Shown: positions 19,901 to 27,896 of the stretch, one piece after another
Layout: each line of letters begins with the position of its first letter
How positions within the stretch are numbered: position 1 is the stretch's first letter
Assembly (NCBI GenBank): GCA_902793295.1
Contig: CADBDA010000006.1
Coordinates: 1-64,000 of the forward strand
Direction: 5' to 3'
From: an uncultured Bacteroidota bacterium
GTDB taxonomy: Bacteria; Bacteroidota; Bacteroidia; Bacteroidales; P3
Length of the DNA: 64,000 nt
The notes under the pieces: generated by a model
Told to the model about the DNA's origin: nothing
Database searches by the model: none
Seen by the model: the letters and a program-made list of their open reading frames with translations, nothing else
Position numbers and translations under genes: made by a program

Positions 19901-20801
19901 TGTCAAGTCGGGTGCCTTCGACCAGCTGGAGGGGATGCACAGGGCCCAATATATGCACCGCGACGTGCCAAGCGACAATGCACCGACCTATCTCGAGAAG
20001 CTGATCCGTTGGCAGTCACGCAAACAGGAGGCTGCCAGCATGTCACAGATGTCCATCTTCGACATGTCGGACGATATCAAGGCCGAAGACCATCCTCCTA
20101 TTCCCGAATGCGAACCGTGGAGCAGCGTGGAGCAGTGCAACAACGAGAAGGAGGTCATCGGCTTCTACCTCAGCGGACACCCGTTGGACGACTACAAATA
20201 CGAAATGCACAATTTCGCCACTATCGATGTGACCCAACTTCAGGATCTCACACCGCTGCTGGCACGCAGGGAGGTGCGCTTCGGCGGCATCGTGTCGCAA
20301 GCCAGCTTCGGCGTTTCGCAGCGTACGGGTAATCCCTACGGAAGCATCACCATCGAGGACTATGTGGGCAGTTACGAATTGCGCCTGTTTGGCGACGACA
20401 GTGTGAAATACCGCAATTTCTGCGAGAAGGGTCTGTTTGTTTTTGTTCAGGCCGATGTGACCCAACGTACCTACAAGAAGGGTGACGGACAGCTGGCTCA
20501 GATGCCCCCGCGTCTTCAGATACGCAAAATAATCCTCTTGAGCGACGTGCTTAACAATTTCGCAAAAACCATCAACTTCCATATTGATATCGAGCGGTTG
20601 AACGATGCTTTCTGCGAACAGCTGAACAAGATGGTGAAGCAGAACCGTGGCAAGGTTCAGCTGACGGTCAATGTGGAGGATCGCGAACACAACATGTCGT
20701 TGTTCATGTCGTCACCACAGATGCTGGTCGAACCACGACAGTTCGTCAAACTTTTGGAATCGATGCCCGAAGTACACGATATCAGAATCAATGCCAGATG
20801 A
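16911..20801 (+). CDS. dnaE: DNA polymerase III alpha subunit
   Basis: 1296-residue replicative polymerase. N-terminal PHP domain (about 1-300) with an apparently complete metal-site set: HLHVHSHFS, LTDHGN, GIEAY, SACIGGE and NDVHFV. A charged, probably coiled insertion at about 53-98 separates the first PHP blocks. The polymerase core has GPGRGSAAGS (from 467) and the catalytic PDIDVDF (508-514; Asp511 and Asp513). The tail region has helix-hairpin-helix and OB segments (about 1000-1200). The protein is longer than the E. coli subunit mainly through the PHP insertion and C-terminus. Its last codon overlaps the next gene by four bases (ATGA), indicating translational coupling. Confidence 0.97.
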   Translation: MPYFTHLHVHSHFSILDGMSKVPDLISKCKKNGMYAMALTDHGNMFGIKELVDTVKKENGKVKDKIKEQEAVLHNDGASPEEKREAEYQVEQLKEQIFKPIIGIEAYCAHRTLYDKDANVKERDPETGRERIADRSGWHLILLAKNKQGYKSLCKLSSIAFTDGYFYSPRIDHNVLEKYHEGLICCSACIGGEIPQKIMKGDIEGAEEAVRWFKNLFGDDYYLELQRHKTDKPNAAYDTYDKQQQVNKYLIDFARKYDIKLIATNDVHFVEEEHGEAHDRLICLSTGKDFDDPNRLHYTKQEWLKSPDEMAAIFADLPEALENTREIADKVETYSIDSDPIMPMFDIPASFGSEAEYRSRISEQELFDEFTRNEKGEVVMSQEAAEKKIVKLGGYEKLYRIKFEADYLSKLVWEGAHKRYGAELTEEQQERITFELHTIKTMGFPGYFLIVADYIRGAREELGVSVGPGRGSAAGSVVAYCLWITDIDPLKYDLLFERFLNPDRISLPDIDVDFDDAGRGKVLEWITEKYGKEKVAHIITYGTMASKSAIADVGRIQKVPLGIVNQIKSYIPDRGFPDNIKDDKGKSPKVNLKNCYRYVPELREIMEGDDDSLKSMLTYAEELEDTNRQVGIHACGVIIGADDLTKYAPVCTIKDKESGEDVLVTQYDGHVVETVGLIKMDFLGLKNLTIIKDALSNIKKRTGEEIDIDHIPIDDEKTYELFCEGNTVGTFQFESAGMQKYLRELQPHVFEDLIAMNALYRPGPMDYIPDFIDRKLGRKPVEYDIPCMEKYLKDTYGITVYQEQVMLLSRQLANFTRGQSDTLRKAMGKKQIDKMNELEVLFYEGGEKNGHPKEKLQKIWEDWKKFASYAFNKSHATCYSWVAYQTAYLKAHYPAEYMAAVMTSSLSDITRVTELMSDCRKNKLEILAPSVNESELNFSVNEKGQIRFGLCAIKGMGEAASQAIISEREKNGPYKDIFDLLDRIDMKAVNRKNLEVLVKSGAFDQLEGMHRAQYMHRDVPSDNAPTYLEKLIRWQSRKQEAASMSQMSIFDMSDDIKAEDHPPIPECEPWSSVEQCNNEKEVIGFYLSGHPLDDYKYEMHNFATIDVTQLQDLTPLLARREVRFGGIVSQASFGVSQRTGNPYGSITIEDYVGSYELRLFGDDSVKYRNFCEKGLFVFVQADVTQRTYKKGDGQLAQMPPRLQIRKIILLSDVLNNFAKTINFHIDIERLNDAFCEQLNKMVKQNRGKVQLTVNVEDREHNMSLFMSSPQMLVEPRQFVKLLESMPEVHDIRINAR

Positions 20802-21673
20802 AACAAATCAGACTCACCACTCCCGTTGTGCCCGATGCTGCACCCTTTTCCATTGGCCCGACCGACAGCTGCTTGCTGATGGGGTCGTGTTTCACCGAGA
20901 ATATCAGCACACGGCTGGAAGCGGCAGGATTTGACATCCTCACCAATCCGTTTGGCATCAGCTACAATCCGCTTTCGATGGCCGATGCTGTCGAACGCAT
21001 CCTCGATGGTCGCGGGGTGGGGGAGACCCAACTGGTGGAGCGCGATGGCTTGTGGCACTCGTGGTTGCATCATGGCTCTTTTTCACGCCATACGAAGGAA
21101 GCGTGTCTGTCGGCATGCAATGAGAGCCTAAGTGCCGGTCATGCGTTTCTGGATGCGTGCCAAGTGGTCATGTTCACATTCGGATCTGCATGGCACTATC
21201 GGCTGCAGCGTGACGGCTCTGTGGTGAACAATTGTCACAAGGTGCCTGCCGATGCTTTCTCTTGCCGTTTGGCGACGGTCGACGAGGTGGTGGAATCTTG
21301 GCTGCCGTTGCTGGAACGGCTGCACATGATGGGAAAACGGGTGCTTTTCACTGTCAGCCCTGTGCGTCATGGCGCCTATGGAGCCCATGGCAACCAGTTG
21401 GGCAAGGCGGTGCTGCTGCTGGCTGTCGAACGCCTGCGTGCTGCCCTTGGCTCTTCCCCATCGTGGTTCTATTATTTCCCGGCCTACGAAATCATGATGG
21501 ACGAGCTGCGCGACTACCGTTTCTATGCCGACGACTTGCTGCACCCTTCCTCCATGGCGGAGGAAATCATCTGGCAGCGCTTCCAGCAGGTGCTGATGAC
21601 TCCACAAGCGTGCGACCTCGTTGCATGCAATGAGAAACATGCCCGACAGCAGGCTCATCGACCGCTGCATTGA
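20798..21673 (+). CDS. GSCFA domain protein, SGNH-like fold
   Basis: 291 residues, cytoplasmic by sequence. It belongs to the GSCFA family named after its N-terminal motif, here MGSCFTEN (Cys31). Other conserved spots are NPFGISYNP, TFGSAWHY, VSPVRH and YADDLLHPS (Asp246, His249). The order GSC ... GSA ... DxxHP resembles SGNH-hydrolase blocks I, III and V, with Cys where the nucleophilic Ser of GDS would be (inference). Activity is not known to me. It overlaps dnaE by ATGA and is followed 48 bases later by ddl, so it is probably cotranscribed with both. Confidence 0.8.
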   Translation: MKQIRLTTPVVPDAAPFSIGPTDSCLLMGSCFTENISTRLEAAGFDILTNPFGISYNPLSMADAVERILDGRGVGETQLVERDGLWHSWLHHGSFSRHTKEACLSACNESLSAGHAFLDACQVVMFTFGSAWHYRLQRDGSVVNNCHKVPADAFSCRLATVDEVVESWLPLLERLHMMGKRVLFTVSPVRHGAYGAHGNQLGKAVLLLAVERLRAALGSSPSWFYYFPAYEIMMDELRDYRFYADDLLHPSSMAEEIIWQRFQQVLMTPQACDLVACNEKHARQQAHRPLH

Positions 21674-21721
21674 ATTGACCCTTTGCAAGAACAAATTAAA
21701 AACTCCAATAAATATACTGCA

Positions 21722-22735
21722 ATGAAGAACATAGCATTAGTAATGGGAGGCTTCTCCGGCGAACACCAGATATCGATCAATAGCGGATGTCAGGTGTACG
21801 ATTCGCTCGACAAAACGAAATACAATGTCTATAAGATAGTTGTTGGCGATTATAGTGGTGACACTATCGACCGACAGGTGTGGTACTGGCTGGCCGACGA
21901 CGACAGTCACCATCCGCTCGACAGGAGTGATTTCACTGTGACGGAGAACGGCCACAAGGTGCATTTCGACCTGGCTTTCATTATCATTCATGGCAATCCC
22001 GGCGAGAACGGTGTCATGCAGGGCTACTTCGACCTGTTGGGTATCAAATATACCACATGTGGTTTCTACACATCGTCGCTGACGTTCAACAAGGGCTACT
22101 GCAACCCAGTAGTGCGCAGTTTCGACATCGTCAATGTGGCTCGTTCGGTGCTGCTCTACAAGGTTCCCTCCGACATCGCTCATACACCTGTGACAGAACT
22201 GCACTACCCGCTGTTTGTCAAACCCGCCGCAGGCGGAAGTAGCGTGGCCACTACCAAGGTCAAAACACCCGATCAGCTCATGCCGGCCATCGAGTTGGCT
22301 TTTACAGAGGATCGTCAGGTGCTGGTGGAAGAATGCATCAACGGTCGCGAGTTCGACTGTGGTGTGATGAAAATCAAGGGGAAGAAGTATGTTTTCCCCG
22401 TCACTGAAATTATTCCGCTGGGTGAACATGAATTCTTCGACTATGCCGCCAAATACGACGGATTCTCCAACGAGGTGACCCCCGCAGAGGTGGACGAGGC
22501 CATTTCTACCCAGATTCAAGAGGTGTCGTCGCGGCTCTATGACCTGCTGGACTGTCGTGGAGTGGTCCGTTTCGACTATATCTATGACGTGGAGAAACAG
22601 CAGCTTTTCTTCCTGGAGGTGAACACCATTCCGGGACAGAGCGCCGAAAGCATCGTGCCCAAGCAGGCACGTGCCATGGGAATCTCTACGGCCCAACTCT
22701 ACGAAATGATAATTGAAGACGCTTTGGAAGGTTGA
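21722..22735 (+). CDS. ddl: D-alanine--D-alanine ligase
   Basis: 337 residues. Joins two D-Ala with ATP to make the peptidoglycan dipeptide. The N-terminal motif MGGFSGEHQIS is typical, HGNPGENG holds the D-Ala-binding region, and KPAAGGSSVATTKV is the ATP-grasp loop. EVNTIPGQS and the preceding D/E residues form the metal site. The ATG at 21722 is chosen because conserved sequence starts there; an in-frame upstream start at 21683 adds a non-conserved leader. Probably expressed from the dnaE-GSCFA transcript, as no promoter box is seen in the gap. Confidence 0.95.
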   Translation: MKNIALVMGGFSGEHQISINSGCQVYDSLDKTKYNVYKIVVGDYSGDTIDRQVWYWLADDDSHHPLDRSDFTVTENGHKVHFDLAFIIIHGNPGENGVMQGYFDLLGIKYTTCGFYTSSLTFNKGYCNPVVRSFDIVNVARSVLLYKVPSDIAHTPVTELHYPLFVKPAAGGSSVATTKVKTPDQLMPAIELAFTEDRQVLVEECINGREFDCGVMKIKGKKYVFPVTEIIPLGEHEFFDYAAKYDGFSNEVTPAEVDEAISTQIQEVSSRLYDLLDCRGVVRFDYIYDVEKQQLFFLEVNTIPGQSAESIVPKQARAMGISTAQLYEMIIEDALEG

Positions 22736-22778
22736 CAGTTAGTGAATCAAGAATATAATGTTGTAAACGATAATTATC

Positions 22779-23309
22779 ATGCAAAACGAAGTATTGAAGT
22801 CCTTATGTCAGCGGCGCAGTGTCCGCTCCTATAAACCCGATCAAATCACCGACGAGGAGCTGAAGGCAGTCCTCGATGCCGGTACCTATGCCCCTACTGG
22901 TAAGAACTATCAGGACCCGTGGATTGTAGCGGTTCAGAATCCAGACATCATTGCGCAGCTTGTGCGTATGAATGCTGCGGTGATGGGTACCGACACCAAT
23001 CCTTACTACGACGCACCCACTATCGTCCTGGTGTTCGCTTCCCGCCCGGACAAGTGGCCCAACGGCGTTTGCGACGCCGCCTTGGTGCTCGGCAATATGA
23101 TGAATGCGGCTCATGCTGTCGGATTGGGTTCTTGCTGGATTAATAGGGAACGCGAAATGTTCGACACCGACGAGGGCCGCGAACTGATGCGTCAGTTCGG
23201 ATTGCCCGACGGACTGATGGGCGTGGGTAGCATATCGTTGGGCTATCCTGCCAAACCGCTTCCGCCAGCACGTCCTCGTAAAGAGCACTACTATCGAATT
23301 GTGAAATAG
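22779..23309 (+). CDS. Nitroreductase-family FMN oxidoreductase
   Basis: 176 residues. Short nitroreductase with the FMN-binding start RRSVRSYKPDQ, then APTGKNYQDPW, and the glycine-rich GSCWINRE and GVGSISLGYPAK near the C-terminus. Expected to use NAD(P)H to reduce nitro compounds, quinones or similar; the physiological substrate is unknown. It lies 43 bases after ddl on the same strand and ends before the TonB-like gene, which has its own upstream gap. Confidence 0.85.
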   Translation: MQNEVLKSLCQRRSVRSYKPDQITDEELKAVLDAGTYAPTGKNYQDPWIVAVQNPDIIAQLVRMNAAVMGTDTNPYYDAPTIVLVFASRPDKWPNGVCDAALVLGNMMNAAHAVGLGSCWINREREMFDTDEGRELMRQFGLPDGLMGVGSISLGYPAKPLPPARPRKEHYYRIVK

Positions 23310-23489
23310 ATTGCCGACAACCTTTTTTCACCGCTTTTATTATGGCTCGCTATCAGCACTTTTGGTGGCACGAAAACATTTTTTTTACAATTTGTTGTTG
23401 ATAATTCAAAAAAAGTAGTAATTTAGCAGTGTGAAAAGGTGGACTTAAAAGTCTGTGAGAGTTAGTGTAAATAATTAAAAAATAATAAT

Positions 23490-24179
23490 ATGGAAGCAAA
23501 AAAAACAAAGAAGGCAGACCTTGAAAAAAGAAAAGGTTTGTTCCTTGAAATCGGATTGGTTTCGATTCTTGCTGTCGTTTTGGTGGCTTTCAACCTTAGA
23601 AGCACCGACAAAAAAGATTCCGGTTTGAAGGCTACCGCCATTCAGGCAGAAATCCAGGAGGAAATTATCCAAACGGAAGAAGAACAGAAACCGCCAGAAC
23701 CGGAACCCGAACAGCCCGAACCCGAGGTGGCTACTGAGGTTAAGGTGATCGATAACGATGCCCAGTCGGACAACGAGCTTAACGTTGTTGAGGCTTTCGA
23801 CGAGACCAAACCTGTCGAAGCTGTTCCTGTTTCTGCCGAGCCTGAAAAAGAGGAAGCTGAAGAGGAAATCTTCGTGTTCGTGGAAGAGGAAGCCTCTTTC
23901 CCGGGAGGTGTCGATGCCCTCTATGCCTATCTTAACAAGAATCTGCAGTATCCTGAGCTGGCCCGCGAAAGTAATATCAGCGGTACCGTAGTTATCAAGT
24001 TCGTCGTCGAGAAAGATGGCTCCATCACCAGAGCGTCCATCCTTCGTGAAATCGGCGGTGGCTGCGGTAAAGAGGCTCTGCGCGTAGTCAAGGGCATGCC
24101 CAAGTGGAAACCTGGCAAGCAGAGCGGTCGCGCTGTGCGTAGCGAGTTCACCCTCCCCGTTCAGTTCGAACTGCATTAA
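23490..24179 (+). CDS. TonB-like energy transducer
   Basis: 229 residues. A single N-terminal transmembrane helix (about 18-36) is preceded by a Lys-rich cytoplasmic start. Next is a Pro/Glu-rich periplasmic spacer (about 66-78, PPEPEPEQPEPEV) and an acidic stretch. The C-terminal TonB domain (about 135-229) has the family pattern FPGGVDALYAYLNKNLQYPE, then GTVVIKFVVEKDG and the final WKPGKQ. It passes proton-motive force from ExbBD to TonB-dependent outer-membrane receptors, which are not in this window. A weak promoter candidate is TAATTTAG at 23419. The gene ends in a strong terminator. Confidence 0.9.
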   Translation: MEAKKTKKADLEKRKGLFLEIGLVSILAVVLVAFNLRSTDKKDSGLKATAIQAEIQEEIIQTEEEQKPPEPEPEQPEPEVATEVKVIDNDAQSDNELNVVEAFDETKPVEAVPVSAEPEKEEAEEEIFVFVEEEASFPGGVDALYAYLNKNLQYPELARESNISGTVVIKFVVEKDGSITRASILREIGGGCGKEALRVVKGMPKWKPGKQSGRAVRSEFTLPVQFELH

Positions 24180-24201
24180 TTCCATTCTTAATGTAAACTT
24201 T

Positions 24202-24228
24202 AAGGCGGACAATCTGTTCGCCTTTTTT
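24202..24228 (+). terminator. Terminator/possible attenuator between tonB-like and ABC-F genes
   Basis: 10-bp stem (24202-24211 with 24215-24224, one G:T pair), loop ATC, and a T-run through 24228. The ABC-F start codon is only 8 bases further, leaving no room for a promoter after it (see finding). Confidence 0.85.
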
Positions 24229-24236
24229 GATTTGTA

Positions 24237-26180
24237 ATGATTTCTGTCAATAACCTGTCCGTCCAGTTTACAGGTGTCAACCTGTTCGACGACGTCACTT
24301 TCAATATCAACGACCGGGACCGTATCGGTTTGGTGGGCAAAAACGGCGCCGGCAAGTCTACGCTGCTGAAAATCCTATGCCACCAACAGGAACCTGAAAC
24401 GGGAACTATCGTCATCGCCTCCGGCCAGACGGTGGGCTATCTGCCACAGGAGATGGTGCCCGAGGGTATGGGTACAATCATCGATGTGACCCTGACGGCT
24501 TTCGACCAAATTGACGCTTTGGAGCACCAGCAGGAACAGCTGTCGGCCGAAGTGGCTGAACGCACCGATTACGAAAGCCAGGACTATGCTCGTCTGCTGG
24601 GACGTCTGCACGAGGTAACGGAGCAGATTGCTATGCTGGGTGGCGGCAACCGTCGCGAACAGGCGGAGAAGGTGCTGCTGGGATTGGGCTTCCGTCATAG
24701 CGATTTCACAAGGCTTTTGGCGGAGTTCAGCGGCGGCTGGCAAATGCGTGTCGAACTGGCCAAATTGCTATTGAAACATCCCGATTTCTTGCTGCTCGAC
24801 GAACCGACCAACCACTTGGATATTGAATCCATACAGTGGTTGGAGAACTACCTATCCACCTATGTGGGCGCCGTAGTGCTGGTATCGCACGACCGCACTT
24901 TTCTGGATAATATCACCAAGCGTACCATCGAGATCACGGCAGGAAAGATATACGATTATAAGGTGCCCTATTCCGAATATGTCGTTCAGATGCAGGAACG
25001 ACGCGCCTCCCAAATGGCGTCGCTGACCAACCAGCAGCGTCAGGTGGCGCAGATTGAGGCTTTCATCGAACGCTTCCGCTACAAGGCTACCAAATCGAAA
25101 CAGGTGCAGTCGCGCATCAAGATGCTTGAAAGAATGGATAAAATAACGGTCGATGAGGTCTCCACCGAGAGCATCCGTTTCCAGTTCCCACCGGCACCGC
25201 ATAGCGGCAAGATAGTGCTGGAAGCGTCGCATTTGGGCAAAGCCTATGGCGATAACCAGGTGTTCGCCAATGTCGACTTTCTGGTGACAAAGGGCGCCAA
25301 ACTGGCCTTCGTGGGACGCAACGGCGAGGGCAAATCCACTCTTGCCAAAATTATTGTGGGCGAGCTGAACGACTATGAAGGTGGTTTCCGCTTGGGACAG
25401 GGTGTCCAGATTGGTTACTACGCGCAGAATCAAGCAGCCATGCTCGATGGCGAGAAGACGGTCTTTCAAACCATCGATGATGCTGCCTTTGGCGACATCC
25501 GACCCAAGATACGTAACATCTTGGGTTCGTTCCTGTTCGACAACGACGACATCGACAAGAAGGTCAAAGTGCTGTCGGGTGGTGAAAAGGCTCGTTTGGC
25601 ATTGGCCAAGTTGTTGCTGACCCCGTCAAACTTGTTGGTGCTCGACGAGCCGACCAACCACCTGGATATGGACTCCAAGGATGTGTTGAAAAACGCCTTG
25701 CTACAGTATACGGGTACGTTGATTGTCGTCTCGCACGACCGCGACTTTCTGCAGGGATTGACTGACGCCCTATTCGAATTCCGCGATGGCGCGGTGCATG
25801 AGTTCAAGGGCGACATCTTCGAATTTCTTGACTATCGCCGTATGGAGCATCTCAAAGAACTTGAGACGGCAAAGAAGAAACAGGGTTCGGAGACTGTAGC
25901 ACAAACGGTGTCGCAAAACAAATTGAACTACCAGCAGGCGAAAGAACGCGAACGTGAGTTGCGCCGCCTACGAGGTGCAGTGGAGCGTATCGAACAGGAG
26001 ATTGGCGATTTGGAACAGTCTATTGCCGAAAAGGAAGCCCTGCTATCGGCCGGGAGCGAACAGACGGTGTCTGATGGGTCTTTCTATGCCGACTATCAGG
26101 CATTGAAGGACAAATTGGACGAGCGTATGGCGGCATGGGAGGATGCGACGGTGGAACTGGAGAATTTCCAAAACTCGTAG
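24237..26180 (+). CDS. ABC-F family ATPase, Uup/YheS-like
   Basis: 647 residues, two ABC cassettes, no membrane helices. Cassette 1 has GKNGAGKST, signature EFSGGWQMR and DEPTNHLD. Cassette 2 has GRNGEGKST, LSGGEKARL and DEPTNHLDM. The inter-cassette linker (about 245-310) is long and charged, the ribosome-contacting P-site motif in this class. The C-terminus (about 545-647) is a predicted coiled coil rich in Glu/Arg/Lys. It most likely acts on ribosomes (assembly, stalling or antibiotic protection) rather than transport. It differs from EttA by the C-terminal extension. The start codon sits directly behind the tonB-like terminator. Confidence 0.85.
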   Translation: MISVNNLSVQFTGVNLFDDVTFNINDRDRIGLVGKNGAGKSTLLKILCHQQEPETGTIVIASGQTVGYLPQEMVPEGMGTIIDVTLTAFDQIDALEHQQEQLSAEVAERTDYESQDYARLLGRLHEVTEQIAMLGGGNRREQAEKVLLGLGFRHSDFTRLLAEFSGGWQMRVELAKLLLKHPDFLLLDEPTNHLDIESIQWLENYLSTYVGAVVLVSHDRTFLDNITKRTIEITAGKIYDYKVPYSEYVVQMQERRASQMASLTNQQRQVAQIEAFIERFRYKATKSKQVQSRIKMLERMDKITVDEVSTESIRFQFPPAPHSGKIVLEASHLGKAYGDNQVFANVDFLVTKGAKLAFVGRNGEGKSTLAKIIVGELNDYEGGFRLGQGVQIGYYAQNQAAMLDGEKTVFQTIDDAAFGDIRPKIRNILGSFLFDNDDIDKKVKVLSGGEKARLALAKLLLTPSNLLVLDEPTNHLDMDSKDVLKNALLQYTGTLIVVSHDRDFLQGLTDALFEFRDGAVHEFKGDIFEFLDYRRMEHLKELETAKKKQGSETVAQTVSQNKLNYQQAKERERELRRLRGAVERIEQEIGDLEQSIAEKEALLSAGSEQTVSDGSFYADYQALKDKLDERMAAWEDATVELENFQNS

Positions 26181-26240
26181 CGGCTGCGCCTTTCTGCGAC
26201 GATAACCAAAACTATTAATTACTGCAAAAAAAACGGACTC

Positions 26241-26603
26241 TTGGCACAACATAACGACTTTGGAGTAGACGGCGAGACCATGGCACGCCGCTACTTGGAA
26301 CAACACGACTACGAAATCTTGGAGACCAATTGGCGTTCAGGCCATTTGGAAGCCGATATTATTGCGTTCAAGGACCATCGCATCGTATTTGTGGAAGTGA
26401 AAACAAGAACAAAAGATGAATTTGGCGATCCCGAATCGTTTGTCGATCGCAAAAAGCAGAAGGCTTATATCCGTCTGGCCAATGCTTATATTTTGCAGCA
26501 TGACCGTACGGAAGAGGCACGGTTTGATATCATTTCGGTGATTGCCAACAAGGAGGGCGTCACCATCAAACATCTGCCAGGCGCCTATTCCACCATCGGC
26601 TGA
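26241..26603 (+). CDS. YraN family (UPF0102) protein, TTG start
   Basis: 120 residues. A small nuclease-like fold protein with family motifs GETMARRYLE, ILETNWR, LEADIIA and VFVEVKTR. These resemble the D/E-x-K core of restriction-type and Holliday-junction resolvase folds; cellular role is not established. The TTG at 26241 is the only start that keeps the conserved GVDGETMARRYL block: an in-frame stop lies at 26217 and the next ATG (26280) would delete half of the block. Last gene of the plus-strand run, convergent with the flavoprotein gene. Confidence 0.85.
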   Translation: MAQHNDFGVDGETMARRYLEQHDYEILETNWRSGHLEADIIAFKDHRIVFVEVKTRTKDEFGDPESFVDRKKQKAYIRLANAYILQHDRTEEARFDIISVIANKEGVTIKHLPGAYSTIG

Positions 26604-26648
26604 GGCTTGTAGCCCGACGCCGTATTGGGTCTTGTGTGAATATGGGGG

Positions 26649-27884
26649 TTAGACATTTTCTCCTGCCGCGTGTCCTGTCGTGAAGGCCAGTTGCAAGTTG
26701 TATCCTCCTGTGTCTGCATCCAGGTCAAGCACCTCTCCGGCCAGGTAAAGTCCTTTCACCAGACGTGATTCCATGGTTTTGGGATTGACCTCTTTCAGGC
26801 TTACGCCGCCTTGAGTGACGATGGCCTCCTCGAAGCCTCCCGTTCCTGTCAGTTCAAAGGTGAAATCCTTGAGGAACATCAGCAGTCGGCGACGTTCCTC
26901 TCCGTTGATCTGGTGCAGTCGTTTGAATTGGGCAATTCGTAGATGCTGCAGGGCCAGCGGTATCATTTCGGCAGGAAGCCACATGCGCAGCGCGTCGTGG
27001 AATAGTCGGTTCCCATTGCTGTTCAGGTCGTTGATCAGTCGTTTGTCAAGGGTGGCGGTCTCAACGGCTGGTTTCAAGTCCAGATGTGCCTTGACGATTT
27101 TCCCTTCGTGCAGAGGGCCTGTGGCTATGCGGCTTGCGGAGAGTACGATGGGACCACCAATGCCTTTCTCGGTGAAGGTGAGCTCACCGAAATGTTCGCT
27201 CAGCTGGCGGCCGTTTTCGTCAGTCAGTCGCAGTTTGACGTTTTTCAAAACAAATGCCACGAGTTCTTGTGGTATCTTCAGATCGCAATGCAGTTGAACC
27301 AATGCGGGGCGGCGTGGGCTGACGCTGTGTCCGGCAGCAGTGGCCATCTGGTAACCGTCGCCGGTGGATCCTGTCAGGGGATAGCTCATGCCGCCAGTGG
27401 CCAGAACAGTGGATTCGGCACGAAGTGTGGTCCCATCGGCACAACGCACACCGTGGCAGACACCCTCTTCGATGAGGAGTGATTCGACACGGCAGTTTTT
27501 GCGAATGGTGATGTTGGACATCTGCTCCAACTTTTGAATCAGTGCCAGAAAGATGTCCAGCGACTTGCCACTCTGTGGGTAGACGCGTTCGCCGCGCTCT
27601 ACAACCAAGGGAACGCCCAGCGCTTCGAACAGCTCCATCAATTCTTTGTTGAAAAAGGTGGAGAAGGAATTGCGCATGAAACGGGAATCTGATCCCACAT
27701 GGGTGAGAAAATCTTTTAGTGTGGCGGTGTTAGTGAGGTTGCAACGACCTTTGCCTGTGATGCGCAGTTTGCGACCGGGCTGGTCCATCTTCTCCAGCAG
27801 CATCACCTGTCGGCCGCGTTGGCCAGCGTAGAGTGCGGCCATCATGCCGGCGGCGCCAGCTCCTACAATGATTACGTCGGTCAT
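26649..27884 (-). CDS. YhiN/HI0933-type flavoprotein oxidoreductase
   Basis: 411 residues. N-terminal FAD-binding Rossmann motif GAGAAGMMAALYA, then the family hallmark PGRKLRITGKGRCNLTN (about 36-52). A second dinucleotide region is ATGGMSYP. The C-terminus has GLYLAGEVLDLDADTGGYN, also diagnostic. The family is widespread, with FAD bound but reaction uncertain (some annotated as aminoacetone oxidases). It is 12 bases downstream of the universal stress protein gene on the same strand, so the two are probably cotranscribed. Confidence 0.88.
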   Translation of the reverse strand: MTDVIIVGAGAAGMMAALYAGQRGRQVMLLEKMDQPGRKLRITGKGRCNLTNTATLKDFLTHVGSDSRFMRNSFSTFFNKELMELFEALGVPLVVERGERVYPQSGKSLDIFLALIQKLEQMSNITIRKNCRVESLLIEEGVCHGVRCADGTTLRAESTVLATGGMSYPLTGSTGDGYQMATAAGHSVSPRRPALVQLHCDLKIPQELVAFVLKNVKLRLTDENGRQLSEHFGELTFTEKGIGGPIVLSASRIATGPLHEGKIVKAHLDLKPAVETATLDKRLINDLNSNGNRLFHDALRMWLPAEMIPLALQHLRIAQFKRLHQINGEERRRLLMFLKDFTFELTGTGGFEEAIVTQGGVSLKEVNPKTMESRLVKGLYLAGEVLDLDADTGGYNLQLAFTTGHAAGENV

Positions 27885-27896
27885 GTCGATTCTTTG

